Source: Eubacteriaceae bacterium (lineage in GTDB: Bacteria > Bacillota > Clostridia > Eubacteriales > Eubacteriaceae). From it: a DNA stretch of 64,000 bases. Positions 54,947 through 63,562 of the stretch are shown here, in pieces (position 1 is the stretch's first letter; every line of letters begins with the position of its first letter). Made by a program: the position numbers and the translations under genes. Location of the stretch: the NCBI GenBank assembly GCA_030156895.1, contig JASGLP010000002.1:1-64000 (forward strand), written 5' to 3'. The notes beneath the pieces are model-generated. The model searched no databases. It saw only the letters and a program-made list of their open reading frames with translations, and was not told where the DNA came from.

Positions 54947-57013
54947 TCATTCATTGGGCTTAATAAAACCACAATCTTTTTTATCACAATAAATTGTCTT
55001 GCGTTTTCCCAAACCCTTCTGGAACATGGTCGAACCGCACTGGGGGCACTTTTCAGCCACTGGCAGATCCCAGTTCATATAATCGCAATCGGGATAGTTG
55101 CTGCAGGAATAAAATGTCCGTCCGGTCTTTGATGTTCGCTTCACCAGATCTCCGCCGCATTTCATACAGATCCCACCGGTTTTTTCATAATAAGGTTTGG
55201 TATTCTTACACTCAGGGAAGCCAGGACAGGCCAGGAAACGGCCATAGCGCCCCTTTTTAATAACCATCCGCCGACCGCAAAGTTCGCAATCCACATCTGA
55301 CTCCGGGTCCATAATCGTTACTGACTCGGCCTTTTCTGATGCTGTTGTCAGGGACTTTTCAAATCCCGTATAAAAATCTCGCAGTACTTCCACCCAGTTA
55401 ACCGCTCCGTCAGCCACCTTGTCAAGCCGGTCTTCCATTTCTGCCGTAAAGGAAATATTAACAACATCACTGAAATATTCTTTCATCATTTCGGTAACGG
55501 TCACACCTAACTCCGTCGGTTTAAAATGTTTATCTTCGACTACGACATAATCACGGTTCTTAATTGTTGAAATCGTCGGCGCATAGGTACTTGGTCGTCC
55601 AATCCCCTTTTCCTCCAGGATCTTAACTAGAGAAGCCTCGGTATAACGAGCGGGTGGTTTTGTGAATTTCTGCTCTTTCGCCGTTTTGACGCGAATCAGC
55701 TCCTGGCCTTCAAGCAATTCCGGCAAGGTACTGTCTTCTGATTTTCCCGAAACCCTCAGAACCCGGGTAAAGCCGTCAAATTTCTGAATCTCACCTTTGG
55801 TTTTAAATAAAAGGCTTGATGCCGTTATGTCCACACTGGTAACAAAGTATTCAGCCGCCGCCATTTGACTTGCGATCAATCGTTCCCAAATTAGTTTATA
55901 TAAGCGATACTGGTCAGCTTCTAAGGAAGCTTTTGCTTCATCCGGGGTTAAATCAATCAGAGATGGTCTAATGGCTTCGTGGGCATCCTGAACATTTTTC
56001 TTTTTAGAGGCTGTTTGATTCCCGCCAAGATAGTCTTTGCCATAATTCTTTTCAATAAAATCCGCACTATCGCGAACCGCTTCCTCCGCAATACGCGTGG
56101 AGTCCGTTCGCAAATAAGTGATCAAACCAGTCAGTCCCCGGCCTTTAATATCAACCCCTTCATAAAGCTGCTGGGCCACTCGCATGGTTCGCTGAGTTGA
56201 ATAACCCAAAACCTTATATGCTTCCTGCTGCAGGGTTGAAGTGGTAAAAGGCAGCGGCGGCTTTTGTTTTCGGGTTCGTTTGCTGACCTTTAAAACTTCA
56301 ATCTGGCTTTGTTCAACAATATTTGAAAGTCTGATTGCCTCTTCTTCATTGGCAATCGTCTTCTTCTTTCCGTCCTCTGAATGAAACTTGGCCAGAAACT
56401 CGATCGGATCCTCTTGCTTTTTAAGGATTAGATCAAGATTCCAGTATTCTTCCGGAATAAACGCTTCGATTTCCTGTTCGCGATCGACAATAATTCGCGT
56501 CACCACCGACTGAACGCGACCACCGCTTAGTCCCTTTTTAACCTTTTTCCAAAGAAAAGGGCTCAAAGAATATCCTACAAGACGATCAAGGATTCGTCTC
56601 GCCTGTTGCGAGTTGACCAGATCAATATCAATACTTCTTTTGTTTTCAATAGCAGCATTCACCGCGCGCTTGGTAATTTCATGAAATTCAATTCGACATT
56701 CGTCCTTTAAATCAATTTCCAGAAAATTTGCCATGTGCCAGGAAATTGCCTCACCTTCACGGTCAGGGTCAGTAGCCAGATAAATCTGATCAGCCTTACT
56801 GGCTGCTTTTTTCAGCTTCTTTAAAAGCTCTCCCTTACCACGTATTTTTATGTATTCCGGTTGAAAGTCATTTTCTATATCAATAGCAAGTCGACTCTTG
56901 GGCAGATCAATAACATGCCCCATCGTCGCCTCTACCTCAAAGCCTTTCGGCAGGTATTTCTTTATCGTTTTCGCTTTTGCCGGTGATTCTACAATCACCA
57001 AATTCTTACCCAT
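54947..57013 (-). CDS. topA: DNA topoisomerase I (type IA)
   Basis: About 688 aa. Toprim KNLVIVESPAKAKTIKKYL (about 3-21), LATDPDREGEAISWHMANFL (about 83-102), active-site ITYLRTDSTRIAEEA (Tyr about 298), YTEASLVKILEEKGIGRPSTYA (about 478) and three C-terminal zinc-ribbon repeats: CELCGRRM...C.......C, CMKCGGDLV...C, CPQCGSTMF...C. Relaxes negative supercoils. Start ATG at 57011-57013 after GAGGAGG. Downstream of dprA, as in most Firmicutes. Confidence 0.97.
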   Translation of the reverse strand: MGKNLVIVESPAKAKTIKKYLPKGFEVEATMGHVIDLPKSRLAIDIENDFQPEYIKIRGKGELLKKLKKAASKADQIYLATDPDREGEAISWHMANFLEIDLKDECRIEFHEITKRAVNAAIENKRSIDIDLVNSQQARRILDRLVGYSLSPFLWKKVKKGLSGGRVQSVVTRIIVDREQEIEAFIPEEYWNLDLILKKQEDPIEFLAKFHSEDGKKKTIANEEEAIRLSNIVEQSQIEVLKVSKRTRKQKPPLPFTTSTLQQEAYKVLGYSTQRTMRVAQQLYEGVDIKGRGLTGLITYLRTDSTRIAEEAVRDSADFIEKNYGKDYLGGNQTASKKKNVQDAHEAIRPSLIDLTPDEAKASLEADQYRLYKLIWERLIASQMAAAEYFVTSVDITASSLLFKTKGEIQKFDGFTRVLRVSGKSEDSTLPELLEGQELIRVKTAKEQKFTKPPARYTEASLVKILEEKGIGRPSTYAPTISTIKNRDYVVVEDKHFKPTELGVTVTEMMKEYFSDVVNISFTAEMEDRLDKVADGAVNWVEVLRDFYTGFEKSLTTASEKAESVTIMDPESDVDCELCGRRMVIKKGRYGRFLACPGFPECKNTKPYYEKTGGICMKCGGDLVKRTSKTGRTFYSCSNYPDCDYMNWDLPVAEKCPQCGSTMFQKGLGKRKTIYCDKKDCGFIKPNE

Positions 57014-57103
57014 AAAGTCCTCCTCACTAAACTTCGTAAACAGGCACATTATAGCAAACCGCTGCATTAAATACAATGCAGGGTGACTCTGTTTAAGAAA
57101 AAA

Positions 57104-58189
57104 CTACTGATTAAGGGTAATTTTCCCTCGCCTGATAGCAATAATTTCATCCAATTCCATCATTGTCAGCTTATGATTTAATTCGGAAACTGATAAACCA
57201 CTGGCCCGCATCAAATCATCTACGGTTGTAAAACCTTTACTGATCAAGTCCGTTATACCACGATATTCAGGATCAATTAATCGACACTTTTTCAGAACTT
57301 CCGGTTCATACCGTTTTTGAATAAAGTCTTCAAGAATATCTTTTGGTTCAGTTACCAGTTTGGCGCCCTCTTTTAGAAGCATGTTTCCGCCTGACCAACG
57401 AGGGTTATTGATTTCCCCAGGAATGACATAAATATTTTTGCCTTGATCAAGCGCATAGTTAACAGTAATCATCGAGCCACTTTTTTGTCCAGCTTCGACT
57501 ACCAGCACCCCGTTAGCGAGTCCACTGATAATACGATTTCGCAAAGGAAAATGAAAAGCCAAAGGCTTTTCTCCTAAATTAAATTCTGAGACCAACAGAC
57601 CTTGACGAGCCACTTTTAGATATAACTTTTCATTAAAATTCGGGTAACAAATATCAATGCCTGTACCAAGAACCGCAACCGTTTTCCCTGGCTCATCAAT
57701 TGCGCCCCAATGGGCCGAGCCATCGACACCTTCTGCCAAACCGCTGATAATTGACAACCCCATCGATGAAATAGTCTGACTGAATTTTTTTGCATATTGC
57801 ATTGCTGATACTGAAGCGTTTCGCGACCCAATAATCGCAATGGCAGGTTTCGCTTTTAATAAGCTGGCGTCCCCTTTCAGGTATAGACCAATCGGCGGGT
57901 TATAAATTTCTTTTAAGCTCTCAGGATAACTACTATCTTCAATGGTAATATACTCGATCTTTTCTTCTTCCATACGTCGAATATCCTGTTCAACTGCTTC
58001 GAGAGAATTGCTTTTCTTAAATTTCTCCAATTGTTTTTTATTTCTAAAGCCAGCGGCCTCCTTGAATTCTTTTTCATCAGAAAAAAATGCCGCCTCAGGA
58101 TCAGAAAAATATATCAAGAGCCTGTTCTTCTGCAGATTGGAAAGTCCCTTTAATTTTGACAACCATAACCAGTATTCAAATTTTTTCAT
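57104..58189 (-). CDS. dprA: DNA processing protein DprA
   Basis: About 361 aa. Natural-transformation protein that loads RecA on single-stranded DNA. N-terminal SAM-like region (YWLWLSKLKGLSNLQKNRLL), Rossmann fold IAIIGSRNASVSAMQYAKKFS (about 118-138), SGLAEGVDGSAHWGAI, PLRNRIISGLANGVLVVEAGQKSGSMIT (about 218-245), and a C-terminal winged helix. The likely start is ATG at 58187-58189; an upstream TTG adds four codons. Upstream gene of the topA group. Confidence 0.95.
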   Translation of the reverse strand: MKKFEYWLWLSKLKGLSNLQKNRLLIYFSDPEAAFFSDEKEFKEAAGFRNKKQLEKFKKSNSLEAVEQDIRRMEEEKIEYITIEDSSYPESLKEIYNPPIGLYLKGDASLLKAKPAIAIIGSRNASVSAMQYAKKFSQTISSMGLSIISGLAEGVDGSAHWGAIDEPGKTVAVLGTGIDICYPNFNEKLYLKVARQGLLVSEFNLGEKPLAFHFPLRNRIISGLANGVLVVEAGQKSGSMITVNYALDQGKNIYVIPGEINNPRWSGGNMLLKEGAKLVTEPKDILEDFIQKRYEPEVLKKCRLIDPEYRGITDLISKGFTTVDDLMRASGLSVSELNHKLTMMELDEIIAIRRGKITLNQ

Positions 58190-58313
58190 CTTCAACCTCA
58201 AAATATACGTTTATACTCTTATTCTATATGAAATGATCGCATTTGGCCATTAAACAATTATTATTCCCCACAATAATCATCAGATTAGAAATTATTTTTT
58301 TTGCGAACAAGGC

Positions 58314-58351
58314 TTGACGAATATGTAAGATAATGCTAACATATTGTTAGC
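58314..58351 (+). promoter_or_regulatory. promoter with palindromic operator for the DUF2325-flavodoxin genes
   Basis: TTGACG (58314-58319), 17-bp spacer, TGC-TAACAT extended -10 (58337-58342). A perfect palindrome, GCTAACA-TAT-TGTTAGC (58335-58351), covers the -10, as expected for a repressor that blocks RNA polymerase. The sequence resembles DtxR/IdeR-type or similar metal-repressor sites in style, but no exact match is claimed. Confidence 0.7.
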
Positions 58352-58425
58352 CTATTCCAACTCGCTGTTAAGGCGATTTTTAAAAGGCATTGTGTTAGTC
58401 GTGAGTAACTTAAGGAGGAAATATC

Positions 58426-58749
58426 ATGAGCATTGTCATAATCGGTGGAAATGACCGAATGGTCACACAATATAAGGATCTATGCAAAGAATATCGCTGT
58501 CGGGCAAAAGTATTTACGCAAATGAATGGTGCCCTCAAGAAAAAATTAGGAGCACCGGATCTGTTCGTACTCTTCACCGGTACGGTTTCACATAAAATGG
58601 TTAATTGTGCCCTTGCGGAAGCAAAACGTTGCAAAGCCGATGTCGCCAGATCACATACCAGCAGTCTCAATGCGCTTCGTGAAATTCTTGAAGACTATTG
58701 CGCATCATGTCCAAACAAAGAAACTTGCTCAGATTGCCAAGTCCATTAG
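58426..58749 (+). CDS. DUF2325 protein
   Basis: 107 aa of the DUF2325 family. SIVIIGGNDRMVTQYKDLCKE opens a Rossmann-like domain; DLFVLFTGTVSHKMVNCALAEAKRC (about 45-69) is the family core; a C-terminal CASCPNKETCSDC cluster (about 92-104) could bind metal or Fe-S. Function unknown; often found near iron-transport genes in Clostridia. RBS TAAGGAGGAAA. First gene of a plus-strand unit with DUF3793 and flavodoxin. Confidence 0.85.
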   Translation: MSIVIIGGNDRMVTQYKDLCKEYRCRAKVFTQMNGALKKKLGAPDLFVLFTGTVSHKMVNCALAEAKRCKADVARSHTSSLNALREILEDYCASCPNKETCSDCQVH

Positions 58750-58759
58750 GAGAAATAGT

Positions 58760-59317
58760 ATGAAAAACCTGGAAAATGCGCTGGTTAAGCATTGCGCGCC
58801 CACACTAGCGGGTTTAAAAACCGCCAGTATGATCAACATTACCTTTAAATGTCCGAAACAACTGGCTAAAATGCTGACACACTTAAACAATGCGCTCAAC
58901 CACAAAGGTCTCACGCTGAGGCTTCTTCGGAACTCAGAAAATCGCGCCTTAATCTATGTATATCGCCAAAATAAGCTCATAAATGACTTAAATCAGGAAG
59001 GTGTCTGGACATTTCTTAAGGACATCGGATATCCATCTTCTGATCCAGAAGACTGCCTTACTTTTTTAACCCAGAGAATCCGTGACTGCGACGGATTTCC
59101 CCATGAAATTGGTTTGTTCTTGAGTTACCCTCTGGCCGATGTTAAGGGCTTTATCAAAAACAAGGGTGAAAACTGTAAACTGTGCGGTTACTGGAAAGTC
59201 TATGATAATGAATCCGCAACCAAAGCACTTTTTGAAAAATATAAAAAATGCACTAAAAAATACTCCGAATGTTTCAGAAATGGCAGCAGTCTAGAGAAAT
59301 TGACTGTTGCCGCATAA
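58760..59317 (+). CDS. DUF3793 protein
   Basis: 185 aa from ATG at 58760 (AGGAGAA ahead, 10 bp after the DUF2325 stop): MKNLENALVKHCAPTLAGLK, a region NALNHKGLTLRLLRNSENRALIYVYR, and ENCKLCGYWKVYDNESATKALFEKYKKC near the C-terminus, the conserved features of DUF3793. Function unknown; the family is repeatedly linked to iron genes and flavodoxin. A 5' extension in frame is open but overlaps the DUF2325 gene and has no ribosome site. Confidence 0.85.
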   Translation: MKNLENALVKHCAPTLAGLKTASMINITFKCPKQLAKMLTHLNNALNHKGLTLRLLRNSENRALIYVYRQNKLINDLNQEGVWTFLKDIGYPSSDPEDCLTFLTQRIRDCDGFPHEIGLFLSYPLADVKGFIKNKGENCKLCGYWKVYDNESATKALFEKYKKCTKKYSECFRNGSSLEKLTVAA

Positions 59318-59415
59318 GCTTGTATATTGCGGTTACAGCATGATTGCTCAAAAGTATTTCAAGGCATCTGCTGTAGTCAGTTATATAAAATAAATCGTTT
59401 TAGAGAGGTTTTAAT

Positions 59416-59844
59416 ATGAGTAAACTTGCAATTGTTTATTGGAGTGGTACAGGCAATACCGAAATGATGGCTAATCTGGTAGCCGAAGGTGCAAAAAAAT
59501 CCGGCGCTGATGTTACCCTTTATTCGCCAGACGAATTTTCCCAAACCATCATTCAAGATTATGATAAAATCGCCTTTGGGTGCCCGTCAATGGGGTCCGA
59601 GGAATTGGAAGACACCGAATTTGAACCCATGTTTTCAGCAGTTGAATCCCTTCTTAAAGATAAAACGATCGGCCTCTTCGGCTCATATGATTGGGGCGAT
59701 GGCGAATGGATGCGAACCTGGCAGGAAACCTGCAAAAGCGATGGTGCAGTCCTGATTGACAATGGCGTCATTTCCCAGGATGCCCCCGATGAAGAAGCCA
59801 GCGAAGCTTGCCGACAACTTGGTGCCAAATTAGCTGCCGCATAA
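59416..59844 (+). CDS. short-chain flavodoxin
   Basis: 142 aa. FMN-binding P-loop VYWSGTGNTEMMANLVAEGA (about 7-26), core IAFGCPSMGSEELEDTEFEP (about 52-71) and FGSYDWGDGEWMRTWQET (about 88-105). Low-potential electron carrier that replaces ferredoxin when iron is scarce. Start after GAGAGG. Third gene of the unit, followed by the terminator at 59855-59882. Confidence 0.95.
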   Translation: MSKLAIVYWSGTGNTEMMANLVAEGAKKSGADVTLYSPDEFSQTIIQDYDKIAFGCPSMGSEELEDTEFEPMFSAVESLLKDKTIGLFGSYDWGDGEWMRTWQETCKSDGAVLIDNGVISQDAPDEEASEACRQLGAKLAAA

Positions 59845-59854
59845 ACAGATCGTC

Positions 59855-59882
59855 AAAAAAGCCCCCATTTTGGGGGCTTTTT
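59855..59882. terminator. convergent terminator between flavodoxin and the URO-D gene
   Basis: AAAGCCCCCA and TGGGGGCTTT form a 10-bp stem with A/T runs on both sides, so it can serve both convergent units. Confidence 0.85.
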
Positions 59883-60959
59883 CTATCGACCAAAAAGGCT
59901 ATTATAAACGTCTAGGGAATAGTGATAGAGCTCGTCCCGGGCAATTGCTTCCGCTTTCTGATCATTGCTATCGGTCATGATCCAGCACATAATTCTACCA
60001 GTCTTGCCATAACGGTCAACAAATCCTCTAACCGCTTTGCAAATTTCTCCCTCGCTCCAGCCTGGTGCCAGCATTAATGGAATGGTAAAAGTCATTTGCG
60101 TGCCGTAGGTTTCGTACAGGTAGTCCGGCTCATTGATAAATAATTGTGGTGTCCACATATCGATGCCCATTTCAATCATCATCGGAACATATTGAATATT
60201 TTTACCGCAGGAATGCAATTCGATGAATTTCCCTTGACCTTTGATATAATCAAACAAGCGCTTGGTTGCCGGCATAATCTGCTCTCTAAACATGTCATTG
60301 GAAAAAAATCCGGCGCGTTGGGTGCCCCAATCGTCATGATACAAAACCCCATCGACACGGCCATAATATTTAAAAACCTTACTGCAGGATTCAATTTTAT
60401 AGTCAACCATTTTTTGAAAAAAGGCTTCCAGTTGTTCCGGCTCTTCGTAAAAAGCCATTAAAGTTTCATCAAATGGCATCATTTCGTGCAAACGCTCAAA
60501 TAAGCCTTCCACACATTCATAGATATGCGCCCGTTCCGGGTCCAGCATTTTCTGAATCTTTTGGCCATCGGTTTCAAAATCAACCACTGATAAATCCGGC
60601 CATGGCACTTCATTCTGCCAGTTAGCAAAATCCTTGATGACTCTGGTTCCCGGTTTTGTAATCATGCCACCAGCCGAGTCCACCATCTGCCAATATACTC
60701 CCCACCAGTCGTAGCCATCCACTTCCGGAACTGGATGTTCTTCCATGGCATCAGGCCAGACAATATCCGCTTCATAAAAATAGGCCGGCATCCAATAGGG
60801 TTTTTCACCCTTTACACAACGGGCATAATTATCTTTAACGCTGATTGGACGGGCTTCAATTGCCGGTTTTGATCGCTGGAAAATCCAGGGAAAACTTCCC
60901 GGTGCCTGCCACTCTTTTGAATAATCGCGGTTTGCTGCTACAGTCATAAACTCATTCAT
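59883..60959 (-). CDS. URO-D/MtaA-family methyltransferase
   Basis: About 358 aa. Uroporphyrinogen decarboxylase-fold protein of the methyl-cobamide transferase branch. A zinc-site motif ELHSCGKN (about 273-280) and a later GRIMCWIMTDSND Cys give the H-x-C...C ligand set of MtaA/MtbA-type enzymes, rather than the arginine pocket of true uroporphyrinogen decarboxylase. Acetogens carry many such genes for O- or N-demethylation, moving methyl groups from a corrinoid protein to tetrahydrofolate. No corrinoid protein is adjacent, so the methyl donor is unknown. The start at 60957-60959 has GGAGGAAAGA; the longer in-frame reading has no ribosome site. Confidence 0.85.
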   Translation of the reverse strand: MNEFMTVAANRDYSKEWQAPGSFPWIFQRSKPAIEARPISVKDNYARCVKGEKPYWMPAYFYEADIVWPDAMEEHPVPEVDGYDWWGVYWQMVDSAGGMITKPGTRVIKDFANWQNEVPWPDLSVVDFETDGQKIQKMLDPERAHIYECVEGLFERLHEMMPFDETLMAFYEEPEQLEAFFQKMVDYKIESCSKVFKYYGRVDGVLYHDDWGTQRAGFFSNDMFREQIMPATKRLFDYIKGQGKFIELHSCGKNIQYVPMMIEMGIDMWTPQLFINEPDYLYETYGTQMTFTIPLMLAPGWSEGEICKAVRGFVDRYGKTGRIMCWIMTDSNDQKAEAIARDELYHYSLDVYNSLFGR

Positions 60960-61002
60960 TCTCTTTCCTCCAAAAATATTTGTTATCGTTTTCTCTTTTC
61001 TG

Positions 61003-61030
61003 ATTATAACAGGGAATTTAATTTCGTAAA
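61003..61030 (-). promoter_or_regulatory. predicted URO-D gene promoter
   Basis: Minus strand: TTTACG (61025-61030), 16-bp spacer, TGT-TATAAT extended -10 (61003-61008). Back to back with the regulator promoter at 61043. Confidence 0.6.
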
Positions 61031-61042
61031 ATACGCAATTCA

Positions 61043-61079
61043 TTGAATTATTTTCATTTATATGCTACACTATGTAGCG
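61043..61079 (+). promoter_or_regulatory. predicted promoter and possible operator of the PucR-type gene
   Basis: TTGAAT (61043-61048), 17-bp spacer, TGC-TACACT extended -10 (61066-61071). GCTAC-ACTAT-GTAGC spans 61064-61079, a small palindrome overlapping the -10 and ribosome site, plausible for self-control. The leader would be very short. Confidence 0.5.
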
Positions 61080-61090
61080 AGGTGATGATT

Positions 61091-62623
61091 ATGTATTTTC
61101 ATGTGTCCATAATTTTTTATATTTTATCTTTATCCCACAAGAAATCCGTTATTAATTTGCTTAATCCCACTTTAAATGTCGAAAAAATACGATTTTTTCG
61201 CAATCAAAATACAGAAGCTGCTTGTCTTTACATTCTCGATGAAAGTATAAATTTATCTGCAAACAAATCCTTTTTCCGTGATGATTCTCTCTATATATTG
61301 ATTGGAAATCATCAAATCAATGCGCAAGAGTTTTCTCAAAAGCACACCTTTCTTGCCATTCCTGAAAATTGTGAAAGCAATAAAATCTTTGAGGAAACCC
61401 TTGATATTATATACCGACTTTCAAACTGGACTTGTCAACTGAATGATTTGTTATATCACGCTTCAAACCCCGAACCGGTTTTTAATCACTTGGCTACAAT
61501 AATCGATATGCCCTACTTTCTTATCGATGATGTCAACCAAATTTGCTTAACCAGCGACAGCTCAACTTATCCCCAAAATAATAATGAGCTGTTGCACCCA
61601 ATGTTAGCAGATCTTCTGGAAGATCCTGAATACCGCTCGATGATATGGCAAACAGATGTTTATCTCTTTCCTCAGCAAGCCTTTCATGAGCGTTTTCTCT
61701 GTTTTAATATTTTTGATCAGTCGCGACTCATTTTTCGTCTACTCTTGCTCATAACAGACTCGCCAGACCAGCCAGATCCCGGCCTCTTCAGCCTTTTTGA
61801 ATTATTTTCAAGAGCCTTTAAAGAAGCTTGTCTTGCCCCCTCCGGTATTTCTGCGATTCGTCATCAGGATGATCGGCTGCACCTTTTTTTAAAACAGCTT
61901 ATTAGCGGCAACGACTCAACTAATGTCGAATTAGTCAGACCTGGTCTCGATCCCTATGGATGGGAGCTGGAACATTTTTTTCAAACCATCCATCTTCAGT
62001 TTTTTGAGGGTTCAAGCTGGGAGTCCGTCATCACCTACATCTGTAATCAACTTGAAATCGCATTTCCCCACGCCTGTGCTATGCGATGCAATGACAACAT
62101 TCTAATCATTAATAACCTGTCCCTTTCAAAACCTGCAGATAACAGAGACTTTCTTTCTCGTTTGGCCCCTTTGATTCGCGATTATACCTGCAAAGCCGGA
62201 ATCAGTGATCCTTTTAACGGTTTATTGAATCTTAAGATCCATCACCTTCAGGCACTTAAAGCCCTTGAAATCGGCCAAAAGCAACAACCTGATTTTTGGT
62301 ATTATCAGTTTGCAGATTTTAAACTATCCTATCTGCGCAGCAAATTGACTGAAGATTTTCCATCTGTCATGCTCTTGCCTGCCGGATTTCAAACACTCCT
62401 TAAATCAGATCTTAAAAACCGTACCGAATATTTAAAAACTTTGTCTGCCTATCTGGAGCAAGGGAATAATATTTCCGCTGCTGCTGAATCACTTTTTATT
62501 CACCGAACAACCTTTATTAGAAGACTGGAACGAATAGAAACGCTTTCCAAGCTGAATCTGTCAGACCCCCAAACGATTTTCTGGATCGGGCTTTCCCTGT
62601 TTATGCTTCAGGAAAAGCAATAA
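61091..62623 (+). CDS. PucR/CdaR-type transcriptional regulator
   Basis: About 510 aa. The N-terminal ~270 residues are a weakly conserved sensor region. The C-terminus is the PucR helix-turn-helix: YLKTLSAYLEQGNNISAAAESLFIHRTTFIRRLERIE (about 454-490), ending LNLSDPQTIFWIGLSLFML. Family members regulate operons in response to small metabolites. The ATG at 61091 has GAGG eight bases ahead; an ATG two codons earlier sits too close to it. Divergent from the URO-D methyltransferase with back-to-back promoters, suggesting it controls that gene. Confidence 0.88.
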   Translation: MYFHVSIIFYILSLSHKKSVINLLNPTLNVEKIRFFRNQNTEAACLYILDESINLSANKSFFRDDSLYILIGNHQINAQEFSQKHTFLAIPENCESNKIFEETLDIIYRLSNWTCQLNDLLYHASNPEPVFNHLATIIDMPYFLIDDVNQICLTSDSSTYPQNNNELLHPMLADLLEDPEYRSMIWQTDVYLFPQQAFHERFLCFNIFDQSRLIFRLLLLITDSPDQPDPGLFSLFELFSRAFKEACLAPSGISAIRHQDDRLHLFLKQLISGNDSTNVELVRPGLDPYGWELEHFFQTIHLQFFEGSSWESVITYICNQLEIAFPHACAMRCNDNILIINNLSLSKPADNRDFLSRLAPLIRDYTCKAGISDPFNGLLNLKIHHLQALKALEIGQKQQPDFWYYQFADFKLSYLRSKLTEDFPSVMLLPAGFQTLLKSDLKNRTEYLKTLSAYLEQGNNISAAAESLFIHRTTFIRRLERIETLSKLNLSDPQTIFWIGLSLFMLQEKQ

Positions 62624-62686
62624 TTTTTTTAGCCTTCTTGCTTTTAGCTGAACTTTCAGCCATAATAAAAAAATCGGAGGTGTTTT

Positions 62687-63394
62687 ATGAGCTTTAATTT
62701 TTCACTGATCAGTTTTTTCATCCTAATCATCGCTTATCTTGTAATTGTTGAAATATTTACAGTGCTCTTTCGACTGACTGGCCTACGCGAAGATAAAGCG
62801 CGGTTTCAGGCAATTTCATTAATGACAAACAGCGGTTACACATCAAAAGAAAGTGAACTTATTATGAATTCAAGCATACGCAAAAACCTGGCTACCTTAA
62901 TGATGCTCTTTGGCTATATCTTTGCAGTATCGGGGGTGTCATTGTTAGTAAACCTCTTTATCAGAGCCGGTGAAGCGCAGTTAAACTGGCTGACACTCCT
63001 ATATTCCCTGCTCTTTTTATTGATCATTATCGCAATTACCCGCTCCAAGTGGTTAATCCGGCATTTTGACAGATTGATAGAATATCTTGCGCAAAAAAAA
63101 GATGATGGTATGTTTTGCAATAACATTCGCATTCTCGAAATGATTCATGATAAACTGATTGCCGAAGTCCTGATAACCCGCTTGCCAACAGAAATTTCTG
63201 GAAAGAACCTGGAAGAAACCAATTTCAGCAGGACTTACATGCTCAATGTGCTGTTAATTAAACGGGGCAACCAGATTATTGATCATGTAACCCCAAAAGA
63301 TGAACTCAAAAAAGGCGATCGGGTTTTGATTTATGGGTCAAAAAAACATATTATAGAGCTTTTTAAAGAAAATTCAATTGAAAATCAAAACTAG
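62687..63394 (+). CDS. membrane protein with TrkA-C (RCK_C) domain
   Basis: 235 aa. Three hydrophobic helices (about 5-30, 66-90, 100-116), then a linker and a TrkA C-terminal domain (about 155-228: IAEVLITRLPTEISGKNLEE, YMLNVLLIKRGNQIIDHVTP, KKGDRVLIYGSKKHIIEL). The domain binds small ligands such as c-di-AMP or nucleotides in related channels. No pore or NAD-binding RCK_N domain is visible. Probably a ligand-sensing membrane protein; substrate unknown. Good GGAGGTG ribosome site. Stands alone behind the PucR gene. Confidence 0.8.
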   Translation: MSFNFSLISFFILIIAYLVIVEIFTVLFRLTGLREDKARFQAISLMTNSGYTSKESELIMNSSIRKNLATLMMLFGYIFAVSGVSLLVNLFIRAGEAQLNWLTLLYSLLFLLIIIAITRSKWLIRHFDRLIEYLAQKKDDGMFCNNIRILEMIHDKLIAEVLITRLPTEISGKNLEETNFSRTYMLNVLLIKRGNQIIDHVTPKDELKKGDRVLIYGSKKHIIELFKENSIENQN

Positions 63395-63562
63395 CACAAA
63401 ACAAAAGTGGGTAAAAAAGTTGCTAAAATATTTTCAATATACAAAGCTTAAATTCATTCAACATTTTCCTCATCTTCATTCAGTTTTCACATAAAGTCAT
63501 TATGATTGTTTCATACATTTGTTTTAACATAAATTTAACAAAACAAGGAAGGAAACAATATA

